From Calothrix anomala FACHB-343 (GTDB taxonomy: Bacteria; Cyanobacteriota; Cyanobacteriia; Cyanobacteriales; Nostocaceae), in contig NZ_JACJQG010000047.1 of assembly GCF_014696435.1 (NCBI RefSeq), positions 1 to 64,000 on the forward strand: a DNA stretch of 64,000 bases. The letters are read 5' to 3'. Below, piece by piece: positions 52,440-60,765 of this stretch. The notes under the pieces were generated by a model that was not told the DNA's origin, searched no databases, and saw nothing but the letters and a program-made list of their open reading frames with translations. How positions within the stretch are numbered: the stretch's first letter is position 1; each line of letters starts with the position of its first letter. Made by a program: the position numbers and the translations under genes.

Positions 52440-54527
52440 ATGATAAACCTTCCAAGGCTAAAATTTTTGCAAAGCCTTCAACTCAAAATTTTAGTTTTTA
52501 CATTTGGCGCATCTTTATTACCAGTTTTAGTTTTGATTAGTGTAGTTTGGAAAATACTCGAAAAACCGCTCATTGAACTCGAAAAAACTCGACTAGACGA
52601 CCAAGTTTTAGCTTTTCGGGGTTACGAATCAGCAACAGAAAAGGGACTAAAAAATTTAATTTCTAGTTATGCTAATTGGACTGATTTATACAATGCAGTG
52701 CAAACTCCTAATCCTGCATGGGTAAAAAAAGAAGTATCCGATCAACTATTATTTACTACTGACATCGATATAGTTAGAGTAATTCAGTCAGCGAATGAAA
52801 AGATTATTGGGGAAGCAGGCGGTAATATATTAACTCTACCTTTAGTAGAAAAAAATATCCAAGCTTTAAGCAAGAAAGATAAATCATCTCAATATTTAAT
52901 AGATACAGGAAAACAAGAGTTAGTATTGTTAGCAGGTTCGCCAATTTATCGCAGTGATGGTACAGGAAAATCTGCTGGAACTTTAATTGCAGGACAGTTA
53001 CTAGACCAAGTATGGCTAAAACAATTTTTAAATTATTCTCAGCCGACAACCAGAGTAGAAATAATTTCTTTAAAAGGCAAGGTTTTTGTTTCTAGTAATT
53101 CTGATGGGAAGCTAGATGTTTGGGAAAAAGATTATTTCACTTCCGAAATTTTAGCAAAAATATCACAAAAACGTTCAGTCTATCATATTCAACCAGAACT
53201 AGGATTAAATACCATTTATGCTCCTCTCTATTCTGGAAATCAGCCGATTGCGATTCTTAAGCTGCAAATTGTCGCCACATACTTTCAGCAGGCTAGGTTA
53301 ACACTTACCAGATTAATTGTACTTGTCTTAACTTTAGTATTGCTGCTTTCTGTATTAATCGCTCATTTTCTAGCTAAACAAATTAGTCACCCAATTATTC
53401 AACTTGCAAAGCGGAGTAAAACTTTAGCCTCTGGAGATTTGACTAGTCCTATTCCTAGTATTCAAAATGGTGGGGAAATTGGACAGTTAGCCAATGCATA
53501 TCAAGAAATGGCTAATTCCCTCTCTACTTTAATCAACAATTTAGAACAACTAGTAGCACAACGCACGCAAGAATTAGAACTAGCCCGTCAAACATTAGAA
53601 GAACGAGTAGAAGAGCGGACATTAGAGCTTTTACACAAAAATCAAGAATTAGAAATTAAAACTGAACAATTACACGCAGCATTACATAATTTAAAAATGG
53701 CTGAATCTCAGTTAATTCAAACAGAAAAAATGTCTTCTTTAGGGAATCTCGTGGCTGGTATCGCCCATGAAATTAACAATCCTATTAATTTTATCTACGC
53801 TAATATTAGTTATATAGAAAACTATACTCAAGATTTATTCAATCTCATAAAACAATATCAGCAACGCTATTCCGATGCAGAAATTCAAAGCTATGCAGAC
53901 AGAATAGAACTTGATTACTTAATTCAAGATTTACCGAAACTCATAGCTTCGATGGATACAGGTGCTACTCGCATTAAGGATATTATTTCTTCTTTAAGAA
54001 ATTTCTCTCGTCATGATGAAGCTGAAATTAAAAAAGTCAATCTTCATGAAGGAATTGATAGCACTTTAGTCTTGCTGCAACATCGTCTCAATCCTCATCA
54101 TAATTCTCCAGTCATTCAGGTGATTAAAGAATACGATAATTTACCCTTAATTGAATGTTATTCTCGCCAAATAAATCAAGTCTTTATGCATATTTTAGTC
54201 AATGCTATTGATGCTCTTGAATTACATCAAGAACGGGTTGATAAAAAAATTATTATTCAAACTAAAAATAACCAAGATAAAACTATAACTATTAAAATTA
54301 TTGATAATGGTATCGGTATAGATAATAAAAATATTTCCCAAATATTTGACCCATTTTTTACAACTAAATCTGTGGGTAAAGGTACAGGTTTAGGTTTAAG
54401 TGTATGCTATCAAATTATCCAAAATCATCAAGGTAATATTCAAGTTGTTTCGCAATTTAAGAAAGAAACACAAGTTATTATACAAATACCATATTTACTA
54501 AAAAATCATATTTCTCATATCAGTTAA
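52440..54527 (+). CDS. Membrane sensor histidine kinase (CHASE4-HAMP)
   Basis: About 695 residues: an N-terminal helix (LKILVFTFGASLLPVLVLISVVW), a periplasmic CHASE4-like domain (residues 40-280; SYANWTDLYNAV), a second helix (LTLVLLLSVLIAHFLA), HAMP (residues 310-365), a long coiled coil (LEERVEERTLELLHKNQELEIKTEQL) and a kinase core with GNLVAGIAHEINNPINFI (H box), QVFMHILVNAIDAL (N box), IIDNGIGIDNKNISQIFDPFF (G1, F) and GKGTGLGLSVCYQII (G2). The H box matches the HEINNP group. The frame opens at a TTG at 52428; ATG 52440 is more likely. The C-terminal coding end is duplicated downstream. Confidence 0.9.
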   Translation: MINLPRLKFLQSLQLKILVFTFGASLLPVLVLISVVWKILEKPLIELEKTRLDDQVLAFRGYESATEKGLKNLISSYANWTDLYNAVQTPNPAWVKKEVSDQLLFTTDIDIVRVIQSANEKIIGEAGGNILTLPLVEKNIQALSKKDKSSQYLIDTGKQELVLLAGSPIYRSDGTGKSAGTLIAGQLLDQVWLKQFLNYSQPTTRVEIISLKGKVFVSSNSDGKLDVWEKDYFTSEILAKISQKRSVYHIQPELGLNTIYAPLYSGNQPIAILKLQIVATYFQQARLTLTRLIVLVLTLVLLLSVLIAHFLAKQISHPIIQLAKRSKTLASGDLTSPIPSIQNGGEIGQLANAYQEMANSLSTLINNLEQLVAQRTQELELARQTLEERVEERTLELLHKNQELEIKTEQLHAALHNLKMAESQLIQTEKMSSLGNLVAGIAHEINNPINFIYANISYIENYTQDLFNLIKQYQQRYSDAEIQSYADRIELDYLIQDLPKLIASMDTGATRIKDIISSLRNFSRHDEAEIKKVNLHEGIDSTLVLLQHRLNPHHNSPVIQVIKEYDNLPLIECYSRQINQVFMHILVNAIDALELHQERVDKKIIIQTKNNQDKTITIKIIDNGIGIDNKNISQIFDPFFTTKSVGKGTGLGLSVCYQIIQNHQGNIQVVSQFKKETQVIIQIPYLLKNHISHIS

Positions 54528-54594
54528 TAAAAAAGCAGTGGTATTTAATTTTAACCACTGCTGTTAATCGTACAAAAAATTTCCGAGAAGCTTA
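54498..54594. repeat. Direct duplication, copy 1 (kinase end and terminator)
   Basis: TAAAAAATCATATTTCTCAT, AAAAAAGCAGT, the hairpin ACCACTGCTGTTAAT and GTACAAAAAAT.TCCGAGAA recur at 54706-54815. In copy 1 the left part is the last codons of the histidine kinase. A 104-base GTAGGTTGGG element lies between the copies. Confidence 0.75.
54527..54562 (-). terminator. Terminator hairpin, minus-strand direction (second in series)
   Basis: On the minus strand AGCAGTGGTT-loop-ACCACTGCTTTTTTATT has a 9-bp stem and T-run. It is the second of two duplicated terminators below the ribonucleotide reductase. On the plus strand it follows the kinase stop, so it may act on both. Confidence 0.7.
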
Positions 54595-54601
54595 CATAAT
54601 T

Positions 54602-54701
54602 GTAGGTTGGGTTGAGGAACGTAGACGCGGAGCGGCTTCCCGCAGGGTAACCCAACATTTCCAGGGGTTTGTTGGGTTTACACACGGTAAGCCCAACCTA
54701 C
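54602..54701. mobile_element. Small inverted-repeat element GTAGGTTGGG
   Basis: It begins GTAGGTTGGGTTGAGGAACG and ends GCCCAACCTAC, with GTAGGTTGGG as the terminal inverted repeat and an inner GGTAACCCAACA piece. It lies between the two duplicated terminator blocks. Similar AACCCAACCTA text occurs near 249. Confidence 0.6.
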
Positions 54702-54705
54702 GTAG

Positions 54706-54815
54706 CTAAAAAATCATATTTCTCATGTCGTTAGATATAAACAGTATTTACGCAAAAAAAGCAGTAGTTATTGAATACCACTGCTGTTAATTGTACAAAA
54801 AATCTCCGAGAATAT
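54706..54815. repeat. Direct duplication, copy 2 (reductase end and terminator)
   Basis: It repeats the block at 54498-54594 with about 20 extra bases (GATATAAACAGTATTTACGC). It ends at the stop codon of the ribonucleotide reductase. Confidence 0.75.
54753..54786 (-). terminator. Terminator of the ribonucleotide reductase gene
   Basis: Minus strand: AGCAGTGGTATTCAATAACTACTGCTTTTTTT, with an 8-9 bp stem and seven T, 29 bases after the stop. Confidence 0.8.
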
Positions 54816-57800
54816 TAGTTGCTAGTTATGTCACCTGATGGTTGCTGTTCGGGAAACATACATTTATCAGAGTCGCAACCAGAAGGGCCAGCTTCGGCTA
54901 ATTCACCTAAATCATAGCGACTGAGAACTGCACAGAAATCATCTGTAATTCTTCGTGCTTTGACTTCTTGAGTTAATCGCTCGTAGGTGACTTTATCTAT
55001 TGGTTCAAAGGGTAAACGTGGGAATGATTGCAAATCATCAAACCGAGCGAGAAGCGCTGCGGAAATATATCCTTCATCATTCTGAATTGCTTCGTAAATA
55101 CGCTGTCCTAAAATCTCGACTTCATCAGAACGTAGCTCTAAAGTTGCAGAAGTATTGTGAGTGACATAATGCTTCTGAACTTGGAGAACAAAGTCTAATT
55201 GAGCTAAAACAGAGAACTTAGAAACATCAATTTGATCGGCTCCTGGTAAGTCAGCCCAAGGTACAGCTACAGGGATTTCTACTAACCATTCGCTCACACG
55301 AGGATCGAAAGGATCGTTAAGTAAATGACCATTTTCATCTTTATCAGATTGAGAAGGAATAACATTGTAACCATAGTCAATACAAGCTAAGGCTACGGGG
55401 TCATTTTTGCGGAAAGTGATCCGGCGAATAAATCTTTGGGCTTTGGGGGGATGCCAACCGGAACTAGCACCAGTTAATAGTGCTTTAGTACCGCTAGGCT
55501 GGACAGTTGTACAGCGATTAGGGCGTTTAAGATTATGGCGATCGCAATAATTCCAAACTACCCGATGTACAATATCTCTCCAGTAACTCAAATATTTCTC
55601 TTCTTGGCGCTTAAATGCTAATCCTTGTTCCGTAGCCGGTCTTCCCGCTTCCCACCACCGTAACCAATCAACACCAAAAGCATGAACAAAGAAATCAAAT
55701 AAACCAGTGAAAGAAACCCCAACAATTGGGTCTAATTCCCGGCTTTTTTGATAGCGAGGTTCGAGGAATTTATGATTTAAAAGTGAGGCTACAGAAAGCG
55801 CCCCAGCAGTGAAAGCTTCCTCTTGTTCTTTGTAATTATTTGGATCAAGTTGATTTAGGTGAATTTCTGACAAATTACAGTGAAAGTTACTACCAATAAT
55901 TTCACCGCAAGGATTTAATCCGAACCTAGCTAAACGATGTTCTATCTCCTCAATATCCAGATGTGGATACTGTTCTTGCAACCAATCTTTTGCTTTTCCT
56001 TGTTCGTAAGCCTTCAAGAAATCAACTTTTAATGCCGATGTTGTTAGCAAATCAATGTTAGATCTAGCGATCGCTTCACCTGCCCATTGAATTGCGCCTT
56101 CGCCACTATAATATTGTTTGCGTACAGCTTCAATAGATTCTTCTAATGTTGGTTTGCGATGGAATACTCTGGTATGGTTCGCCATCCGCAGAGCATCACG
56201 CTCTGGATCAATTCGCCAGTTACCTTCTGCATCTTGCTGCCATAAATTATCTTTGGCTGTAGCGCCTAATTGATCGTCAGATCTGAATTGGCGCATACCC
56301 GCACTATTATGCGTCAAATAGCCATCGCAGTAAAAACAATGGGCTTCTTCTACTTCAATGTCGTAAGTTTGGACATAATCGTAGCTACCCAAACCTTTGA
56401 CTGTGATGGGAATATCCAGTGAGATATCAGCCTCAGCGATGTAGCGTTCATAGTTAGCATCCACACTACGAGAACCTTGGAATCCCATTTCGCGCATTTC
56501 GCTATAGGTGTAAGCTTCTCGCATGATTGCGCCAGGTACGGTAAAACCATACATCTTTAATCCTTGACGCAGTTGTCCCTTCAAGGAATGAGGCGCAATC
56601 AGGGCGTTATAACGCTCTTTGAGTGCTGGAATTGTCAAGTTATATTTAACTTGCCATCTTTGCTCTTGGGGATGGGTAATAGCAATTCTGCCAGCGATAC
56701 CTAAACTAGATAAAACTGAGCCGACTTGTCTAATAAACGATCTATAGACTGAAGTGACTAAATGAGGGGGTCGGTTGTTAACTGCACCGTCACTATCCAT
56801 TAATCCAGCTAGGTAAGCAGCTCGAATATCTATTGAACCCTGCAAAATAAAACTAGGAACTTCTAGGGGAACATTAGGCTGTTTAATATAGCGATGGAAG
56901 TACTCAGCCAAGCGCATAGACGAACAGATTGACTTAGCTGTGTTTTCACCTTTGGTAACGCTATGAGTAGCTGTCAATCCAAATAATGCTAAAGCAGCAT
57001 CAATCTTAGCTTGGATTTTTGCCGTTAGTTCGGTATCTAAGCTGTTCATTGCCCATTCAACACGGCCATAGGGCTTACCATATTTATTGCGACCGAGCGC
57101 AACATAGCCATCACCGTGAGTAAACCCGATTAACCAAGCCACTTCGGGCGTTAAATCGGGAATAATCAATGGCTTAACGGTTCGGCTTTGAGCAGGTCTA
57201 GATTCTGTAAAATCAGCAGGGAGATGGGTAACTGTTCCAGGGAGTACTTGTGTATTGTGTTGAAGGCGATCGCCTGACGCTAAATTAGCAACTGACTTCC
57301 AAGCAATTCCTCCTTGAGCATCTGCTAAAACTGCTTGTTTATGATTTAAAGTTGCTCTGGGATAGGTAGCATTAGTTTCAATTTCGTAGACATCCTGAAA
57401 TCCTTGGTCGAATTTATCAACAACTCGCCGAAATCCCAGGGGAGTCTGTACTAAGTCACCCACTTGCACATCGCGAATGGGAACAAGACCTTTAGAAGTA
57501 TGAACTAGAGCGTCTTCAGGTAGACAGCGCCGAATGTTGCCCGCAACAATGGTAACAGCAGCTTGGTCAATTAATAGACAGCATTCAACAGAGTTTAATT
57601 GTCTTCCTAAAGCTTTATTCAGGATAGATGCGCAATTTTGGTAAAGTATGGGCAATTTAACCGGATTAGCCACCCCACCAAAGCCATTGAGAGTTTCTCC
57701 AGCTTGACGCACATCACTAATATCAACAAATACTTGAACTTCTCCGTTAAATCTTTCATCTGTAGAAAGTTCTAATAAGGTTTGATAAGATTCAACCCAA

Positions 57801-58396
57801 CCTTCACGGCTATCGCCGACATAGATAGTAACTCGATCGCCCTCTATAGAAATTTCCGTATACTCGCGACGCTGTGGTTTGGGAGTAGCACCAATTTCGC
57901 CCTGTACGGTGACATGAAGGCGATTGCGGATTGGCGGTAGTTGGTTAATATATCTAGGTTCGATGATGGCTCCGGTACCACAGCCCATCATTGCTAAATC
58001 CATCATCAACCCAAAGGCTTTCCAGTCTTGTAGGTTGGTAGAGGTGCAATTGTAAGCCCCAGAAAAGTTTTTTGGTTTGGCTATCCAATCGGTACCGCCA
58101 ACCCATAACCAGCGACCACTGGGTAGGGCTTTCATATTACGCTGCATCTTGTCTAAAATGGCAGCTTCTTCTTGGCTGAGTTTCCCCAATTCTACTAAGC
58201 CTTTAAGGGTGCGATCGCAAACTTCATCCCAAGTTTCTCTTAAACCCGCCGGACTGCGGCGGCTATAGGTTCTGAAAAACACAGGATTAGCTGCGGGGGC
58301 AGTTTCTGGAAACTTTGCACTCTGGCGTTTTCTTTCAAGCTCTCGAACCATAAATCCAGTCTTGTTGCGTGCTAACAGATTAAGACTATAGACCAA
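54815..58396 (-). CDS. nrdJ: B12-dependent ribonucleoside-triphosphate reductase containing an intein
   Basis: The 1193-residue precursor is a class II (adenosylcobalamin-dependent) ribonucleotide reductase, cyanobacterial RTPR type, that makes deoxynucleotides. The host parts (about 786 residues after splicing) include NCTSTNLQDWKAFGLMMDL with a catalytic Cys, LNPCGEIIGSNFHCNLSE (the radical-site Cys and Glu), PSGTKALLTGASSGWHPP and the C-terminal thiol pair CDSDKCMFPEQ. A 407-residue intein interrupts it at residues 291-697, between NIRR and SAGMRQF. The start MVYSLNLLARNKTG shares its DNA with an upstream duplicated copy. The gene is divergent from the PNPO-type gene. No other reductase genes lie near. 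Confidence 0.93.
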   Translation of the reverse strand: MVYSLNLLARNKTGFMVRELERKRQSAKFPETAPAANPVFFRTYSRRSPAGLRETWDEVCDRTLKGLVELGKLSQEEAAILDKMQRNMKALPSGRWLWVGGTDWIAKPKNFSGAYNCTSTNLQDWKAFGLMMDLAMMGCGTGAIIEPRYINQLPPIRNRLHVTVQGEIGATPKPQRREYTEISIEGDRVTIYVGDSREGWVESYQTLLELSTDERFNGEVQVFVDISDVRQAGETLNGFGGVANPVKLPILYQNCASILNKALGRQLNSVECCLLIDQAAVTIVAGNIRRCLPEDALVHTSKGLVPIRDVQVGDLVQTPLGFRRVVDKFDQGFQDVYEIETNATYPRATLNHKQAVLADAQGGIAWKSVANLASGDRLQHNTQVLPGTVTHLPADFTESRPAQSRTVKPLIIPDLTPEVAWLIGFTHGDGYVALGRNKYGKPYGRVEWAMNSLDTELTAKIQAKIDAALALFGLTATHSVTKGENTAKSICSSMRLAEYFHRYIKQPNVPLEVPSFILQGSIDIRAAYLAGLMDSDGAVNNRPPHLVTSVYRSFIRQVGSVLSSLGIAGRIAITHPQEQRWQVKYNLTIPALKERYNALIAPHSLKGQLRQGLKMYGFTVPGAIMREAYTYSEMREMGFQGSRSVDANYERYIAEADISLDIPITVKGLGSYDYVQTYDIEVEEAHCFYCDGYLTHNSAGMRQFRSDDQLGATAKDNLWQQDAEGNWRIDPERDALRMANHTRVFHRKPTLEESIEAVRKQYYSGEGAIQWAGEAIARSNIDLLTTSALKVDFLKAYEQGKAKDWLQEQYPHLDIEEIEHRLARFGLNPCGEIIGSNFHCNLSEIHLNQLDPNNYKEQEEAFTAGALSVASLLNHKFLEPRYQKSRELDPIVGVSFTGLFDFFVHAFGVDWLRWWEAGRPATEQGLAFKRQEEKYLSYWRDIVHRVVWNYCDRHNLKRPNRCTTVQPSGTKALLTGASSGWHPPKAQRFIRRITFRKNDPVALACIDYGYNVIPSQSDKDENGHLLNDPFDPRVSEWLVEIPVAVPWADLPGADQIDVSKFSVLAQLDFVLQVQKHYVTHNTSATLELRSDEVEILGQRIYEAIQNDEGYISAALLARFDDLQSFPRLPFEPIDKVTYERLTQEVKARRITDDFCAVLSRYDLGELAEAGPSGCDSDKCMFPEQQPSGDITSN
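56306..57526 (-). mobile_element. Intein with LAGLIDADG homing endonuclease, inside nrdJ
   Basis: The inserted 407 codons start with Cys (CLPEDALVHTSKGLVPIRDV, block A) and end with His-Asn (YDIEVEEAHCFYCDGYLTHN, blocks F and G) before the extein Ser. Block B is RATLNHKQAVL with its His. The endonuclease motifs are IGFTHGDGYV and LAGLMDSDGAV, both with the acidic residue, so the homing enzyme may be active. All residues needed for protein splicing are present. Inteins at this reductase site are known in several cyanobacteria. Confidence 0.92.
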
Positions 58397-58530
58397 GTAA
58401 ATTTAGGATGAAAGATTGCCAAAAATGACAACTTACCCTTACTTAACAAGAGTACAAAGTGCAACATCCGTCGATAATGTATAATATTGTCTTTCTTGCC
58501 ACAAAATGTCTCTTGCTCCCTGGCGAAGTG
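58291..58530. repeat. 240-bp direct duplication, copy at nrdJ
   Basis: Identical, apart from a few changes, to 58921-59160 at a constant offset of 630 bases. It covers the first 36 codons of nrdJ, the shared promoter region and the first eight codons of the PNPO-type gene. Confidence 0.92.
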
Positions 58531-58547
58531 TTCATCCAGAGTGGTAA
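58506..58547 (+). pseudogene. Orphan start of the PNPO-type gene
   Basis: ATG at 58506 opens the same MSLAPWRS start as the gene at 59136, but the duplication ends there and the frame stops after VHPEW. It is a remnant created by the duplication. Confidence 0.7.
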
Positions 58548-58633
58548 TGAAAAAAATAGCGGTTTGCGAGTAAGTGCATTACACCGCTATATGGCTTGAT
58601 AAAAGACACACAGGATTAAATTTAGCGATTATC

Positions 58634-59026
58634 CTACTTTCTAAGTTCGGGACGTAGTTCTTTGAGATTTTGTCTCAGATGCTCCAGTTTTTGACTGGAT
58701 TCTTTTGTAATTTGAGTACAAAATTTTGTTGAAATTAACCCTATTGCAGTTGTGACGCTTCCCTCGCTTGCTCTACCAGAAATTAGAAGAAATGCGCCAA
58801 TTAAACTCATACCAACGGAAGCATAAATTGCTACCAAACTGAGGTTAAATGTTTGTCGTGCTTGGCGTAGATGTTCTTTTGACACATCTAATACTATTTT
58901 CAAGTATGGATCGTCATTAACTGCGGGGGCAGTTTCTGGAAACTTTGCACTCTGGCGTTTTCTTTCAAGCTCTTGAACCATAAATCCAGTCTTGTTGCGT
59001 GCTAACAGATTAAGACTATAGACCAA
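58634..59026 (-). CDS. Chimeric two-helix membrane protein (nrdJ start fused to CTATMD-like domain)
   Basis: A 130-residue protein. Its first 36 residues (MVYSLNLLARNKTGFMVQEL and on to FPETAPAVN) copy the start of nrdJ with one or two changes. The rest (DDPYLKIVLDVSKEHLRQARQTFNLSLVAIYASVGMSLIGAFLLISG, then a second hydrophobic segment and a coiled tail) resembles the two-helix membrane domain found with TRADD-N in cyanobacterial immunity proteins. The match is by memory of that family. The gene uses the duplicated nrdJ promoter and start. The domain boundary coincides with the repeat boundary (58921), which supports fusion by recombination. Function is unknown. Confidence 0.75.
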   Translation of the reverse strand: MVYSLNLLARNKTGFMVQELERKRQSAKFPETAPAVNDDPYLKIVLDVSKEHLRQARQTFNLSLVAIYASVGMSLIGAFLLISGRASEGSVTTAIGLISTKFCTQITKESSQKLEHLRQNLKELRPELRK

Positions 59027-59160
59027 GTAAATTTAGGATGAAAGATTGCCAAAAATGACAACTTTCCCTTACTTAACAAGAGTACAAAATGCAACATCCG
59101 TCGATAATGTATAATATTGTCTTTCTTGCCACAAAATGTCTCTTGCTCCCTGGCGAAGTG
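58921..59160. repeat. 240-bp direct duplication, copy at the PNPO-type gene
   Basis: Second copy of 58291-58530. Both copies carry the same TATAAT (59110-59115; 58480-58485) ahead of the MSLAPWRS start, and the CTTGTTAAGTAAGGG text that precedes nrdJ. Confidence 0.92.
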
Positions 59161-59723
59161 CGATCGCTCATGCTCTCCATCAAAATCGCAGTCTGGCTTA
59201 TGCCCGTTACCTGCAACTAGCAACAGTAAGGGCAAATGGTATACCTGCCAATCGAACTATAGTTTTTCGTGGCTTTTTAACAGATACCAACCAGCTAAAA
59301 TTTATTACTGATTCCCGCAGTGAAAAAGCTGAACAGATACAGCAACAACCTTGGGCAGAAGTCTGCTGGTACTTCCCCAATTCCAGAGAGCAATTTAGGA
59401 TTACTGGTAGCTTAACCTTAGTCGCAAGCGATAATTCTCAGCCAGAATTAGCATCAGCACGTATTTCTACCTGGCGAGAATTAAGCGATGCAGCACGGAT
59501 ACAATTTGCTTGGCCTCATCCCAGTAAAGCCAGACATAAAGATGAACAAGCTGCTTTTTCTCCTCCCCCACCAGATCCCAGTCAGCCATTACCCAATTTT
59601 TGCTTACTCCTACTAGACCCTACACAAGTAGATCATTTAAAGTTACGTGGTGAACCTCAAAATCGCTGGTTGTACCACCGCAACGAGCATCAGGAATGGT
59701 CTATTGAAGAAATTAATCCTTAA
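59136..59723 (+). CDS. Pyridoxamine 5'-phosphate oxidase-family flavoprotein
   Basis: A 195-residue FMN-binding split-barrel protein of the Npun_F5749/PNPO-related type. Seen: APWRSAIAHALHQNRSLAYARYLQLATVRANGIPANRTIVFRGF and the FMN-region KFITDSRSEKAEQIQQQPWAEVCWYFP, then EQFRITGSLTLV. Typical PNPO proteins oxidise pyridoxamine phosphate, but this subgroup is probably a relative with another or unknown substrate. It is divergent from the chimeric gene. A TATAAT 20 bases ahead of ATG suggests a short leader. Confidence 0.88.
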   Translation: MSLAPWRSAIAHALHQNRSLAYARYLQLATVRANGIPANRTIVFRGFLTDTNQLKFITDSRSEKAEQIQQQPWAEVCWYFPNSREQFRITGSLTLVASDNSQPELASARISTWRELSDAARIQFAWPHPSKARHKDEQAAFSPPPPDPSQPLPNFCLLLLDPTQVDHLKLRGEPQNRWLYHRNEHQEWSIEEINP

Positions 59724-59798
59724 CGAACGATTTCAACCACAGTACCAACTTGTACCCATTGATATAATTCATCTTGTACAAATAGCCTAATACCCTCA
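59720..59798 (-). pseudogene. Remnant of an L,D-transpeptidase C-terminus
   Basis: The minus strand reads EGIRLFVQDELYQWVQVGTV then VEIVR and a stop (TAA at 59720-59722). This is the typical end of cyanobacterial YkuD proteins and echoes the end of the protein at 5285-5800 (LYNWAKIGTLVVVHK). The upstream part, including the catalytic SHGC, is replaced by unrelated repeat sequence. It overlaps the last bases of the PNPO-type gene. Confidence 0.55.
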
Positions 59799-59927
59799 TC
59801 CCCTAACCCATTCTCCCTGGGGAGAAGGAGAATTTACAGCAGATTGCCAGTTGGTGAGGTAGAAACGATGGTTGATTGTAGGGGCACTGGCACTGCCATG
59901 CCCCGAAGCGCGTACCTCGATTTGTGA

Positions 59928-60635
59928 TTATCGCTCAACTCTGTAAAGCAAACGTTCCCTGCTAATACTTACAGAGCTACCAATAAGAGTATTCCAAGGT
60001 TGCTTATCTGGACGAGGTGTTACAAATGCTGACTCAGGAAGTTGAGGAACTATATCTAGCAAAACTTTGCTTATTGCTGCTTTTACTTCCGGTGTTGTTA
60101 AAAAAGCAGCGACTTGTTCATTAACTTTAGCTTCAATTTTGGCACGTATATCTTCAAAATTGCCAATGAAACTTCCTGCTACATCACCTTGTAATTTTGC
60201 TTCAAAACGACCCGATCGCAATTTTAACTCTGGCAATCCACAACCATCATTAGCAATATCAAAAGCAAAGGTAAATTTGGCATTTTTGATATCCCAGTTA
60301 CCAGGGATAAAACTATTGACAGTAACTTTACCATCATTGTTAAAAGGTACAGTAATTTCTAAGCTGTTGTCAGCTAATCGTAACTGTAAATTTCTCTGAG
60401 AATGGAAGTTACTAAACCAAACTCCTAGTTGTGCGCCCAAAGGCCCTGGTGTTTTGAATTCGCCTAAATCTTGAATATTTTCTCTTAATCCGGCTTCAGC
60501 AAGAGACCGAGAAGGTGTAATTTTCAATTCTGTATTGTTAGTTCCAGGTTTGCGGTCAAGGCTGATAGTAGTACCATAAATTGCCAAATTTATTTTAGGT
60601 TGAGATTTATCAGCACAAGGTAAGAAATATCTCAA
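59928..60635 (-). CDS. Probable exported protein of unknown function, uncertain start
   Basis: About 235 residues, mostly beta strand with polar patches (LQLRLADNSLEITVPFNNDGKVTVN). Reading starts at a TTG (60635); the frame is open a little further up to a TAG and reads TIFILVTALRYFLPCADKS, which looks like the hydrophobic core of a signal peptide or a lipobox (FLPC). No ATG covers it. Either a non-standard start is used or the 5' end is damaged. The C-terminal part (VNEQVAAFLTTPEVKAAISKVLLDIVPQLP) is amphipathic and might bind lipid. No family is recognised. Confidence 0.6.
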   Translation of the reverse strand: MRYFLPCADKSQPKINLAIYGTTISLDRKPGTNNTELKITPSRSLAEAGLRENIQDLGEFKTPGPLGAQLGVWFSNFHSQRNLQLRLADNSLEITVPFNNDGKVTVNSFIPGNWDIKNAKFTFAFDIANDGCGLPELKLRSGRFEAKLQGDVAGSFIGNFEDIRAKIEAKVNEQVAAFLTTPEVKAAISKVLLDIVPQLPESAFVTPRPDKQPWNTLIGSSVSISRERLLYRVER

Positions 60636-60765
60636 AGCGGTTACAAGTATGAAAATTGTCTAACTTGTTAGACCGCTTATTAAGATATTTTCGATTCCCG
60701 AATTGATTTAACTTAGGACTTACGCACACTCTACGAATTCTTGGCGTTCTTGGCGTCTTGGCGGT

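Noticed and set aside
54498-54815. Insertion sequence between kinase and reductase
   Set aside because: No transposase frame and no common ends; the block is a direct duplication plus a 100-bp inverted-repeat element.
58397-58633. Cobalamin riboswitch ahead of the B12-dependent reductase
   Set aside because: No B12-box-like sequence was seen on the minus strand in the short leader; the spacer is fully explained by the duplicated promoter region.
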